Source: Methylobacteriaceae bacterium (GTDB lineage Bacteria > Pseudomonadota > Alphaproteobacteria > Rhizobiales > Beijerinckiaceae). Taken from it: 32,979 nucleotides of DNA. Positions 14,645-22,950 of the stretch are shown here, piece after piece. How positions within the stretch are numbered: the stretch's first letter is position 1; the number at the start of each line of letters is the position of its first letter. The position numbers and the translations under genes were made by a program. Below the pieces are notes generated by a model. That model was given only the letters and a program-made list of their open reading frames with translations. It was not told where the DNA came from and did no database searches. Location: positions 1-32,979 of the forward strand of contig CANEZL010000050.1 of the NCBI GenBank assembly GCA_947444195.1, in the 5' to 3' direction.

Positions 14645-17600
14645 TCAGGCGGTCTCGAGACCCACGGCCGCCAGCGCCGCGGCCACCTCCTCCGGTCCGA
14701 GGGGCCGGACCACCGGCCCCGAGGTCCAGACCAGGAAGGGCCGCACCGCGTGGCCCGGATAGATCTTCGCGACGAGGCTCGCGTAGAGGGCGATCTGCCC
14801 GGCCTCCGCCTGCGGCAGCACCGCGCCGTCGGGCGGGCGGCCGGTCTTGAAGTCGCAGAGCCAGACCGTGTCCGGCCCCACCGCGAGGCGGTCGACGCGG
14901 CCGAGCACGGCCCGCTCGGCGCCCCCCGCGATCACCCGCCCCGACAGGCTCACCTCCGCCCGCGCGCCCGCCGCGAAGAGGGCTGCCAGGGCGGGCTCGG
15001 CGATCACCTTCAGGGCGGCGCGCACGATGCGCCCCTGGGCCGGCTCGGGCAGGGCGGGGGCGCGGGCGCGCACGAAGAGGCGGGCGGCCTCATTGCGCGT
15101 CTCGGGGGCGATCCGCGGCAGGTGCTGGAGGAGGGCGTGGATCAGGATGCCGCGGCGGCGGGCCTCCGCATCGGCCTGGCGCGGGGGAATCAGGCGCTGG
15201 CCGTCGGCCGCCTGCAGGGCGCCGGACGGGCTGAGGGGCGGCGGTGCCTCCGCCTCCCGGGGCGCGGGGGCGTGCAGCCAGGCGGGCGCCGCCGCGGCCG
15301 GCTCCGCGGGGGGCGCTGCGGGGGTGGAGGCGTCCGCCCGCCCCTCCCCGTCCCGCCACAGGGTCACGGGGCCGTAGGGCGTCTCCTGCGCCTCGCCCTC
15401 CCCGAAGCGACGCTCAAGCCCGGTGCGGATCATCCGGCACCACGCCGCCTCGGTCTCGGCGTCGCGCCCGCGGAAGGGGGCGACGACGAGGCGGTCGGCC
15501 GCCCGGGTCATCGCCACGTAGAGCAGCCGGTTGTGCTCCTCGCGCCCGCGATCCTGGAGGGCGGCCCGCGCCTCGGCGAGCGCCGCGCAATCGTAGCCAC
15601 GGGCGCTCGACCAGACCGGCGGCAGAGCGCTCTCGCCCATCGGCAGGAGCGGCGGATCGTTGCGGCCGAGGGGTTCGCAGCCGTCGATCACCACCACGAC
15701 GGGGGCCTCCAGGCCCTTGGCGCCGTGCACGGTCATCACGCGGACCTCGTCGCGGCCCGATTCCATGTCGCGCTTGACCGTGTGGCCCTCCGCCGAGCCG
15801 TGGTAGCGGGCGAGGAAGCCCCCGAGGGAGGGGGCGTCGTTGCCCTGCTCGGCCTGGGCGGCGGCGGCCAGAAACACGTCGATGGCATCGCCCGCCTCCC
15901 CGCCGAGCCGGGCCACCAGCCGGGCGCGCCCGCCCCCCGGCCCGAGCAGGCTCGCGTAGAAGCCGAACGGCCCCTCCGCGCCGGCGAGCGCGATCCAGCC
16001 CGCGAGGGCGGTGCAGGCCCGGATCGCGGCGGGGTCGCCCGCCGCCGCGTGGCGGTGGAGGGCGTCCTCCAGGGTCTCGGCGAGGTCGCGGCGGGCGGCG
16101 ATGCGCACGAGGTCGTCGTCGCCGAGGCCCACGAGGGGGGTCTTCAGGGCGACGGCGAGCGTCAGGTCGTCGGCGGGCAGGAGGCCGGCGCGCCCCGCCG
16201 CCACGAGGTCGTTGACGGCGATGTGGGCGGCGACATCGAGCCGGTCCTGGCCCGCCACCGGCACGCCGAGGCTCTTGAGCGCCCGGATCACCTCCTCGAA
16301 GGCGGCCCCGCGCTTGCGCACGAGGACGAGGATCTCGCCCGGCCGCCAGACGCGCCCGCTCTCGTCGCCGGTGCTCGTCCAGGTCCGCACCGCGCGGGCG
16401 ATGCGGCGCGCTGTGACGATCGCCGGCGCGCCCGCCTCCGGGGCGTCGACGGGGGCGGTCCAGGCATCGGGCTCGGCCTCCGCGGCGGGCTCGGCGATCG
16501 GCCAGAGCTCGACGGCGCCGGGGGCGGCGGCCCGGGCGCTCGCGTGCACGGTGCCGGTCGCCGCGTCGCCGAAGGAGAGCCCGCGGTAATGGTCGGGGAT
16601 CGCGAAGACCGCGTCGACCGCGCCGAGCACCATCGTGGTCGAGCGGAAGGAGAGGGTCAGCGGCACTTCCGGGAATTCGAGGCCGGCGGCCCGCGCCTCG
16701 CGGGCCCAGGCGCTGCGGGTCGCGGCGAACTCGCGGGGATCGGCCCCCTGGAAGCTGTAGATCGACTGTTTCGGGTCGCCCACGGCGAAGCGGGTGCGGT
16801 TCAGCGCGCGGGCGCCCTCGCCCACCGCGAACTCGGCGGTGATGCGGCGCAGGATCTCCCATTGCTGCGGGTTCGTGTCCTGCGCCTCGTCGATGAGGAC
16901 GTGGTCGACGCCGCGGTCGAGCTTGTACAGGACCCAGCCGCCGCCGACCCGCTGGAGCAGGTCGAGGGTCCTGTGGATGAGGTCGTCGAAGTCGAGGGCC
17001 CCGAGGCGCGCCTTCTGCGCCTCGACCCGGCGGTGGATCTCGGCGGCCAGCGTGAACAGGGCCTGCGTGCGGGCATGGGCGCGGGCGGCGCGCAGGCGGT
17101 CGAACAGGGGCACGAGGCGGTCGCGCTCGGCTAGCATCCGGGCGCGGGCCGCCTCCGGCACCGCCCTGGTGCCGAGGCTGCGGTCGGCCTTCGGCGCGTC
17201 CTTCTCGGTGAAGAAGACCGCCCGGTAGAGGGCGAGCCGGTCCTCCGTCTCCGCCGCCCCCTCGACGGCGGCGAGGCCGTCGGCCAGAGCCTCGTCGGTC
17301 CTGGCGCCGGTCCGGAGTTCGCGGGCGAGCGCCGCCCGGTCAGGCCCCCCGTCCAGGATCGCCCCCTCGATCGTCTCGGCGCTCTCCTCCGCGGCGAGGC
17401 CGAGGGCCCGGTGCAGGGCGCGGAACCCCGCCGCGAGGCCGGCCGCATCGCCGAGCAGGCCGCGGGCGGCCATGGCCCCGCGGATCGCCGCCCGGAGCGC
17501 GTCGCCCATCGCCTCCGGGGCGACACGACCGAGCGCCTCGGCGAGCACGGGATTGCCCGCCACCGCGTCGGCCAGCACGTTGGCGGTCTCGACCTCGAAC

Positions 17601-18151
17601 GCCTCGCGGGACTGGGCCTCGTCGAGCACCACGAAGCGGGCGGGCACGTTCGCCTCGAAGGGGAACATGTGCAGCAGGCGCTCGCAGAGGGCGTGCAGGG
17701 TCTCGATCTTGAGGCCCCCCGGCGTCTCGACGGCGCGGGCGAAGAGGCGGCGCGCGGCGGCCACGCGCTCGCGGGAGGGGCGCTCGCCGGTGAGCGCCCG
17801 CAATTCGGCGGCGAGCACCGCGTCGTCGAGCGTCACCCAGCGGCCGAGGCGCTGGAACACCCGGATCGACATGTTGGCGGCCGCAGCCTTCGTGAAGGTG
17901 AGGCAGAGGATGCGCCCCGGCGCGGCGCCGTCGAGGAGGAGGCGCACGACCCGGTCGGTGAGCACCTTGGTCTTGCCCGCGCCCGCATTGGCCGAGACCC
18001 AGGCCGAGGCGCGCGGATCGGCGGCGCGGCGCTGGTCGGCTTCGGTCCGGGCATCGACCACGAAGGCGGCGCTTCCTTGTTTCGACGCGCTCTCGCGCGC
18101 CGAACCGGCATCCCCTGCGGCGGGGAGCGCCCTGGGCGTCCGGGCGCTCAT
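14645..18151 (-). CDS. addA: Double-strand break repair helicase-nuclease subunit AddA
   Basis: Motor and nuclease subunit of AddAB, which resects broken DNA ends to Chi-like sites and prepares them for RecA. With the ATG at 18151 the product is 1168 aa. The UvrD-type helicase motifs are in order: Walker A ANAGAGKT (about 54-61), Walker B LIDEAQDTNPQQW, motif III VGDPKQSIYSFQGADPREF, motif V VMTVHGAKGLEAP and motif VI LLYVAMTRAADRLVV. The C-terminal RecB-like nuclease shows LCDFKTGRPP and QIALYASLVAKIYPGH. The frame is open to 18298 inside addB, but 18151 leaves a 37-base gap and fits family length. Residues about 8-22, before the conserved EADQRRAADP, are encoded by a copy of the dispersed 44-bp palindromic hairpin, so the N-terminus has been altered by a repeat insertion. 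Confidence 0.95.
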   Translation of the reverse strand: MSARTPRALPAAGDAGSARESASKQGSAAFVVDARTEADQRRAADPRASAWVSANAGAGKTKVLTDRVVRLLLDGAAPGRILCLTFTKAAAANMSIRVFQRLGRWVTLDDAVLAAELRALTGERPSRERVAAARRLFARAVETPGGLKIETLHALCERLLHMFPFEANVPARFVVLDEAQSREAFEVETANVLADAVAGNPVLAEALGRVAPEAMGDALRAAIRGAMAARGLLGDAAGLAAGFRALHRALGLAAEESAETIEGAILDGGPDRAALARELRTGARTDEALADGLAAVEGAAETEDRLALYRAVFFTEKDAPKADRSLGTRAVPEAARARMLAERDRLVPLFDRLRAARAHARTQALFTLAAEIHRRVEAQKARLGALDFDDLIHRTLDLLQRVGGGWVLYKLDRGVDHVLIDEAQDTNPQQWEILRRITAEFAVGEGARALNRTRFAVGDPKQSIYSFQGADPREFAATRSAWAREARAAGLEFPEVPLTLSFRSTTMVLGAVDAVFAIPDHYRGLSFGDAATGTVHASARAAAPGAVELWPIAEPAAEAEPDAWTAPVDAPEAGAPAIVTARRIARAVRTWTSTGDESGRVWRPGEILVLVRKRGAAFEEVIRALKSLGVPVAGQDRLDVAAHIAVNDLVAAGRAGLLPADDLTLAVALKTPLVGLGDDDLVRIAARRDLAETLEDALHRHAAAGDPAAIRACTALAGWIALAGAEGPFGFYASLLGPGGGRARLVARLGGEAGDAIDVFLAAAAQAEQGNDAPSLGGFLARYHGSAEGHTVKRDMESGRDEVRVMTVHGAKGLEAPVVVVIDGCEPLGRNDPPLLPMGESALPPVWSSARGYDCAALAEARAALQDRGREEHNRLLYVAMTRAADRLVVAPFRGRDAETEAAWCRMIRTGLERRFGEGEAQETPYGPVTLWRDGEGRADASTPAAPPAEPAAAAPAWLHAPAPREAEAPPPLSPSGALQAADGQRLIPPRQADAEARRRGILIHALLQHLPRIAPETRNEAARLFVRARAPALPEPAQGRIVRAALKVIAEPALAALFAAGARAEVSLSGRVIAGGAERAVLGRVDRLAVGPDTVWLCDFKTGRPPDGAVLPQAEAGQIALYASLVAKIYPGHAVRPFLVWTSGPVVRPLGPEEVAAALAAVGLETA
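18087..18130 (+). repeat. Solo distal hairpin of the palindromic repeat inside the addA coding region (copy F)
   Basis: Outer arms GCGCTCTC (18087-18094) and GGGAGCGC (18123-18130) pair with one wobble, inner arms CGCCGAA/TGCGGCG pair at six of seven, and the loop is CCGGCATCCCC. By my hand count it matches the distal hairpin at 28027-28070 at about 37 of 44 positions. The flank TTGTTTCGAC resembles the linker of that copy. It lies within codons about 8-22 of addA and does not break the frame. Confidence 0.8.
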
Positions 18152-18188
18152 CGCGGAGGGCTCCGCAGTGTCATTTGCCGGCTCCGCA

Positions 18189-21100
18189 TCAGGCCTCCTC
18201 CCCCGCCAGAGACCATTCGAGGACGCGGGCGAGGTGATCGTAGGCGCCGTAGCTGCGCGCGTATTTCGGGTAGGGCCGCGAGACGTAGGCCGCCTCACCG
18301 GTCATGAAGCGGGCCACCAGCCCGCGCAGGCGGTCGGCATGCTCGGCCACGATCGCGTCGAGGCTGCGCGGATCGCCCCGCGGCGGCTTCACGGCCAAAG
18401 GGGTGAAGGCGCGCCGGCCGCCCGAGGCGTGGACGTAGAGCAGATCGGGCACCGTCTTCGCCCGCCTCACGCCGTGGAAGGCGCCGGCCATCAGCATGGC
18501 GGCCTCCAGGGTGAGCTGCGGCGAGAAGCCGGCGAAAACCTCGCGGTTGCTCGGCGGCTGCCCGGTCTTGAAATCGACGATGCAGGCGCTCCCGTCGGCG
18601 CGCTCCTCGATCCGGTCGGCGCGGGCGCGCAGAGTGAAGGTCTCGCCGCCCATGGGGATCTCCCAGCGCCCGTAGATCTCGGGGTGGATCCGCCGGATGC
18701 CGGCGCGGCGCGCGGCCTCCCAGGGCAGGTAGGCGTCGGCCATGCGCGCGTAGCGGGGCCACCACTCGGCGTAGAGCTCGGGATAGGTGTCGTTGATCTC
18801 GGCGAAGGCCTCGACGGCGACGCTGTCGAGATACTCGACGGCGCGGTCGTGGGCGGGCAGCGCCTCCGGATAGCGCTGCGTGAAGCGCGCGAAGATGTCG
18901 TGCACCATCGAGCCGCGCTCGCTCGCCCCCGGCTGGGCCGCCACCGGATCGAGGGGATCGAGCCCGAGCACGTGGCGGGCGAAGATGCTGTAGGGATCGC
19001 GCACCAGGGTCTCGACCTCGGTGACGCTGAGCGAGCGCGGGAACAGGGCCGGATCGGGCCGGGGCTTCGGCTGGGCGAGGCGGGGCTGGGGCGGCCGGGC
19101 GTCGATCGCCGCCGCGTAGGCGAGGAAGCGCCGGCCCGCCGCCACGGCCTCGCCCCAGCGGGCCTCCCCCGCGAAGGCGCGCACGCGCTGGATCAGCCGC
19201 GAGGGCACGGTGGGCGCGCCCTCGCGCTTGGCCGCCCGGGTGATCACCGCGTCGCGCACGCCCAAAGCCTGCACGAAATCGTGGGCCATCTGGCCGACGC
19301 GGCGCTCGGGGGGATCGAGCCCGACGCGCTCGCGCATGGGCCGGTTCAGGAAGGCGTCGGTCACGGTCTTCGTCGGCCAGACGCCCTCGTCGAGGCCGCC
19401 GAGCACCACCCGGTCGGCGGAGAGGAGGCGCGCCTCGAGAAGGCCGAGGATGCGCAGGCGCGGATGCGGGGGCAACCCTGCGCAGGCCACCGTGCGGTCG
19501 CGGGCGAGCGCGGTGAAGAAGGCCGGATAATCGTCGAAGCGCCCCGGCAGCAGGTCGGGATCGGTGAGTTCGAGCTCGTCGAACAGGGCGTCGAGGCAGG
19601 CGAGCGAGGCGTCCCCCGCCACCGCCTCGGGCGCGTCGAGGAGCGCGTCGCAGGCGGCGCGGTGGTGCCCGGCCACGGCGACGAGATTGCAGCGGTTGGC
19701 CGCGTCCGGGCCGGGAAATTCGGCGAAGGCCTCCTCGACCTTGTCGAGAAGGGTGGCGGCGAGATCCCAGTCGATGTCCTGAAGCCGCCTCTTGGCCCGC
19801 GGCTGGCGCTCGGGCGGGGCGGCGCGCTGCTCGGCCAGCGCCGCGCGGATCCCGTCGAAGCCGGGCTTCGGCGCCAATCCGCGCAGCGCCCCGATCTCGA
19901 GGGCTGCGGCCCCGCGCACCACCTCGCCCCGGGTGAGACCGAGATGGACAAGCGGATGGCCCAGCAGCGCGATGAGCCGGGCGGGGATGGCGTCCCCCTG
20001 CGCACGGATCAGGTCGGCGGCGAGTTCCGCGGCGAGGCGCGCGAGGCGCCCGGCCGGGCTCTGGGCAAGCGCCACGCCGGCCCCGTCCTCGGCGACGATG
20101 TCCCAGCGGGCGAGTTCGGCGGCGACGCGCACGGCGAGTCCCCGGTCCGGGGTGATCAGAACCGCCGTGGCGCCCGGCGCCTCCAGGGTCTCGCGCAGGG
20201 CGATGGCGCAGGCGAGCGCCTCCTCGCGCTCGTCGGCCGCCTCCACCACGGCGAGGCCGGCGAGGCCGAGGGCGGCGATGCGGTCGCGCGCCTCCGGATC
20301 GAGCAGGGCCCAGGCATCGGTGGTCTCCGCCGGGCGCAGGGCCTGGGAGAGCAGGCGGGCCCGCGCGGCGCCCTCCGGCGTCGCGGGCCCGAGCTCGGTC
20401 ACGGCCTCGCGCGGCACGTTGAGGCTGCCCGGCCCGAGCAGGCGGTGCAGCACCGCCTGGGGATGGCCGTGGGCCACCGCGCGGTCGAGGAGGTCGCCGG
20501 TCTCGATGGCCTCCCAGCCGGCCCGATCGAGATCCCGGTCGAGGCCCGGCAGCACCACGGCGCCCCGCGGCAGGCCCGCCACCGCGGCGATGAGCTTGGC
20601 GGTGGCCGGCACCGAGCCGGTGGAGCCCGCGATCACCACCGGGTCGGCCGGTCGCTCCCGCGCGAGGCGGCGCGCCTCGGCGAGCACGAGGCTGCGCGCC
20701 CGCGAGACCGGATCGCTCAAGGCCCGCTCGGCCAGGATGCCGGGCCAGTTCTCGGCGGCGATGCGCACGAAATCGAGGGTGAGGCCGAAATAGCGGGAAT
20801 ATTCCGCCTCGACCGCCCCCGCGATCTCCGACCAGGGGAGGCCCTCGATGGTGAGCGCGTCCATCAGCCCTTCGAGATCGGCGGCGAGGCCGACCGCGTC
20901 GGCAGGGGAGGCCGGCACGAGGAAGGGCACCTCGGCATCCAGCGGCAGGAGCTTGCGGTCGACGGTGTCGGCCCATTTCTGGACGAGCCGGGCGAGGATC
21001 AGGCGCCGCTCCAGCGGCGGCATCGGCGCGCCCACGGGATCGGGCCCGTTGTTCAGGAGCGGCTCGGCGGCGAGATCGAGCTCGGCCTCGTCGGCCTCGC

Positions 21101-21326
21101 CCAGCGGGATCATGCGCGGCAGCAGCGCCGCCCCGCCGAGGCGTGCGGCCAGCAGCGCGCCGAGCGCCCGCGCGGCCCGGCGCGTCGGCAGGAACAGGGT
21201 GACGCTGGCGAGCGCCAGCGGATCGGCCCCGAGATCGCCGACGAGGCGCCCGTCGAGGAGCGCGTCGGCCAGCGTCGGCAGGAACGGGGCGCCGCGGCCG
21301 ATGGTGAAGATCCGGGATTCGGGCAC
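18189..21326 (-). CDS. addB: Double-strand break repair protein AddB (alphaproteobacterial type)
   Basis: Second subunit of the AddAB helicase-nuclease, 1045 aa, starting at a GTG (21326-21324). The N-terminus (IFTIGRGAPFLPTLADALL) has only a ghost of a P-loop with no lysine, as expected for a subunit that does not drive translocation. The inactive helicase-like core follows (FLPTRRAARALGALL, VLGGLDEGVWP). The C-terminal nuclease has CIVDFKTGQPP and SPQLTLEAAML. The four-cysteine iron-sulfur staple of Bacillus AddB is absent: I see one cysteine in the last 280 or so residues, and the region where three of them would lie reads PKYARSYGAYDHLARVLEW. This fits the alphaproteobacterial subfamily. 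It begins 11 bases after the PIN-domain gene and precedes addA by 37 bases. Confidence 0.94.
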   Translation of the reverse strand: MPESRIFTIGRGAPFLPTLADALLDGRLVGDLGADPLALASVTLFLPTRRAARALGALLAARLGGAALLPRMIPLGEADEAELDLAAEPLLNNGPDPVGAPMPPLERRLILARLVQKWADTVDRKLLPLDAEVPFLVPASPADAVGLAADLEGLMDALTIEGLPWSEIAGAVEAEYSRYFGLTLDFVRIAAENWPGILAERALSDPVSRARSLVLAEARRLARERPADPVVIAGSTGSVPATAKLIAAVAGLPRGAVVLPGLDRDLDRAGWEAIETGDLLDRAVAHGHPQAVLHRLLGPGSLNVPREAVTELGPATPEGAARARLLSQALRPAETTDAWALLDPEARDRIAALGLAGLAVVEAADEREEALACAIALRETLEAPGATAVLITPDRGLAVRVAAELARWDIVAEDGAGVALAQSPAGRLARLAAELAADLIRAQGDAIPARLIALLGHPLVHLGLTRGEVVRGAAALEIGALRGLAPKPGFDGIRAALAEQRAAPPERQPRAKRRLQDIDWDLAATLLDKVEEAFAEFPGPDAANRCNLVAVAGHHRAACDALLDAPEAVAGDASLACLDALFDELELTDPDLLPGRFDDYPAFFTALARDRTVACAGLPPHPRLRILGLLEARLLSADRVVLGGLDEGVWPTKTVTDAFLNRPMRERVGLDPPERRVGQMAHDFVQALGVRDAVITRAAKREGAPTVPSRLIQRVRAFAGEARWGEAVAAGRRFLAYAAAIDARPPQPRLAQPKPRPDPALFPRSLSVTEVETLVRDPYSIFARHVLGLDPLDPVAAQPGASERGSMVHDIFARFTQRYPEALPAHDRAVEYLDSVAVEAFAEINDTYPELYAEWWPRYARMADAYLPWEAARRAGIRRIHPEIYGRWEIPMGGETFTLRARADRIEERADGSACIVDFKTGQPPSNREVFAGFSPQLTLEAAMLMAGAFHGVRRAKTVPDLLYVHASGGRRAFTPLAVKPPRGDPRSLDAIVAEHADRLRGLVARFMTGEAAYVSRPYPKYARSYGAYDHLARVLEWSLAGEEA

Positions 21327-21337
21327 GGTCAGATCCG

Positions 21338-21805
21338 TCAGAGGCCGTGCCAGAGTTCGCGGCGATGCGAGAAGTTGATCGGCTTTCGACCCGCCGACAG
21401 GCTCGCATGATAGAGATCGAAGTCGTCGGTCAGGAGCGTGATGTCGTCGGCGTCGACGGCGAGCAACGCGGCGTCGGTCAGCCCGAGATAGCGGAACTCG
21501 ACGCGCCGCACCGCATCCCGAGCCGGGATCGCGACCTCGCGGCTCCGCTCGATCAGGCCTCGCAGGACATCGCCGATCAGGTCGACCCCTGGCCTCTTGA
21601 ACTGTCGCGCTAGATTGGACGTCTCGGCGAGCACATGCGGCGTGAGGACCAACCCTTCCGCCTCGAGCAGGATCGTCCGCAGCAGGCGGAAATCCTCTCT
21701 CCCATACGCGGATGTGCGCTTGTGTCGATCGATGAAATCCTCGGACGCCGAGCCAACGACCAACAGAACCAGCAGATTCGTGTCGATCGCAATCAGGCCG
21801 CTCAT
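21338..21805 (-). CDS. PIN-domain protein, putative RNase (toxin candidate)
   Basis: A 155-aa single-domain PIN protein, a family of Mg-dependent RNases that includes VapC toxins. The acidic residues expected of an active site are visible: D8 in LIAIDTNLLVLL, E61 in VLAETSNLARQF, D111 in YLGLTDAALL, and D127/D128 in LLTDDFDLY. It is longer than typical VapC (about 130 aa). Its ATG directly follows the TAG stop of the 95-aa gene with no bases between, so translation should be coupled. Its stop lies 11 bases before the addB start. Codon use is more A/T-tolerant than in addB or murU, which suggests acquisition by transfer. The target RNA cannot be told from the sequence. Confidence 0.85.
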   Translation of the reverse strand: MSGLIAIDTNLLVLLVVGSASEDFIDRHKRTSAYGREDFRLLRTILLEAEGLVLTPHVLAETSNLARQFKRPGVDLIGDVLRGLIERSREVAIPARDAVRRVEFRYLGLTDAALLAVDADDITLLTDDFDLYHASLSAGRKPINFSHRRELWHGL

Positions 21806-22093
21806 CTAATGCTCGACGAACCGGTTCGTGATCGAGATCAAGTCACCGCCAGAATCATCGATCGTTACGATTTTGTAGATACGCGGCAGATCAGGGTTGT
21901 AGCCGATGACGTGAGCCAATCGCGATCCGCTGATCTGGGACGAGGGCAGGCGAGAAAATCCGATCGTGATGTGCCAATCGCGGCTCTCGTCGTCGCGACG
22001 GACCTCCTCAAGTCCGATATTTACAATGTCTTCATCAGAAAACATGTCCGCAACATAAGTTTTCGCGCGCTTGATAGCTTCCTTGGCGTCCAT
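21806..22093 (-). CDS. 95-aa protein of unknown function paired with the PIN-domain gene
   Basis: A small acidic alpha/beta protein. An N-terminal helix (MDAKEAIKRAKTYVADMF) is followed by predicted strands (IVNIGLEEVRRD, WHITIGFSRLP) and a C-terminal strand pair (YKIVTIDDSGGDLISITNRFV). I recognise no ribbon-helix-helix, AbrB, HTH or PHD/YefM signature, so it does not look like a standard VapB antitoxin. I recall similar short proteins next to PIN genes in other bacteria but know of no assigned function. The fold pattern (helix then sheet) suggests a PepSY-like or immunity-type domain, which is a guess. It is the first gene of a two-gene module, with its own promoter candidate upstream. Confidence 0.75.
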   Translation of the reverse strand: MDAKEAIKRAKTYVADMFSDEDIVNIGLEEVRRDDESRDWHITIGFSRLPSSQISGSRLAHVIGYNPDLPRIYKIVTIDDSGGDLISITNRFVEH

Positions 22094-22131
22094 CCGGCGT
22101 CCCTACGCTCCGCTCGAACCGCAGAGGGATG

Positions 22132-22160
22132 AATATAGACGTTCCCTCTACGTTCCACAA
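22132..22160 (-). promoter_or_regulatory. Candidate promoter with direct-repeat operator for the PIN module
   Basis: On the - strand TTGTGG (22160-22155) and TATATT (22137-22132) are separated by exactly 17 bases, the best housekeeping-type promoter seen in the window. The spacer and -35 contain a direct repeat that reads ACGTTCC on the + strand at 22139-22145 and 22150-22156. The 11-bp period, about one helical turn, would suit a bound repressor and so autoregulation. The likely transcription start is about 35 bases before the ATG of the 95-aa gene. Confidence 0.5.
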
Positions 22161-22173
22161 TGACGCAGAAAAT

Positions 22174-22902
<729 letters not shown>

Positions 22903-22950
22903 GTCACGGGCTCGTGCGGGCTTTTTCTCGGAACGGGTCGTCGGGGGCGC

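Noticed and set aside
17472..21410. A 1312-codon open frame on the + strand opposite addA and addB
   Set aside because: It mirrors the GC-rich codon structure of the real genes, is built of Gly/Ala/Arg/Asp/Val runs and shows no domain. The - strand frames have complete AddA/AddB motifs.
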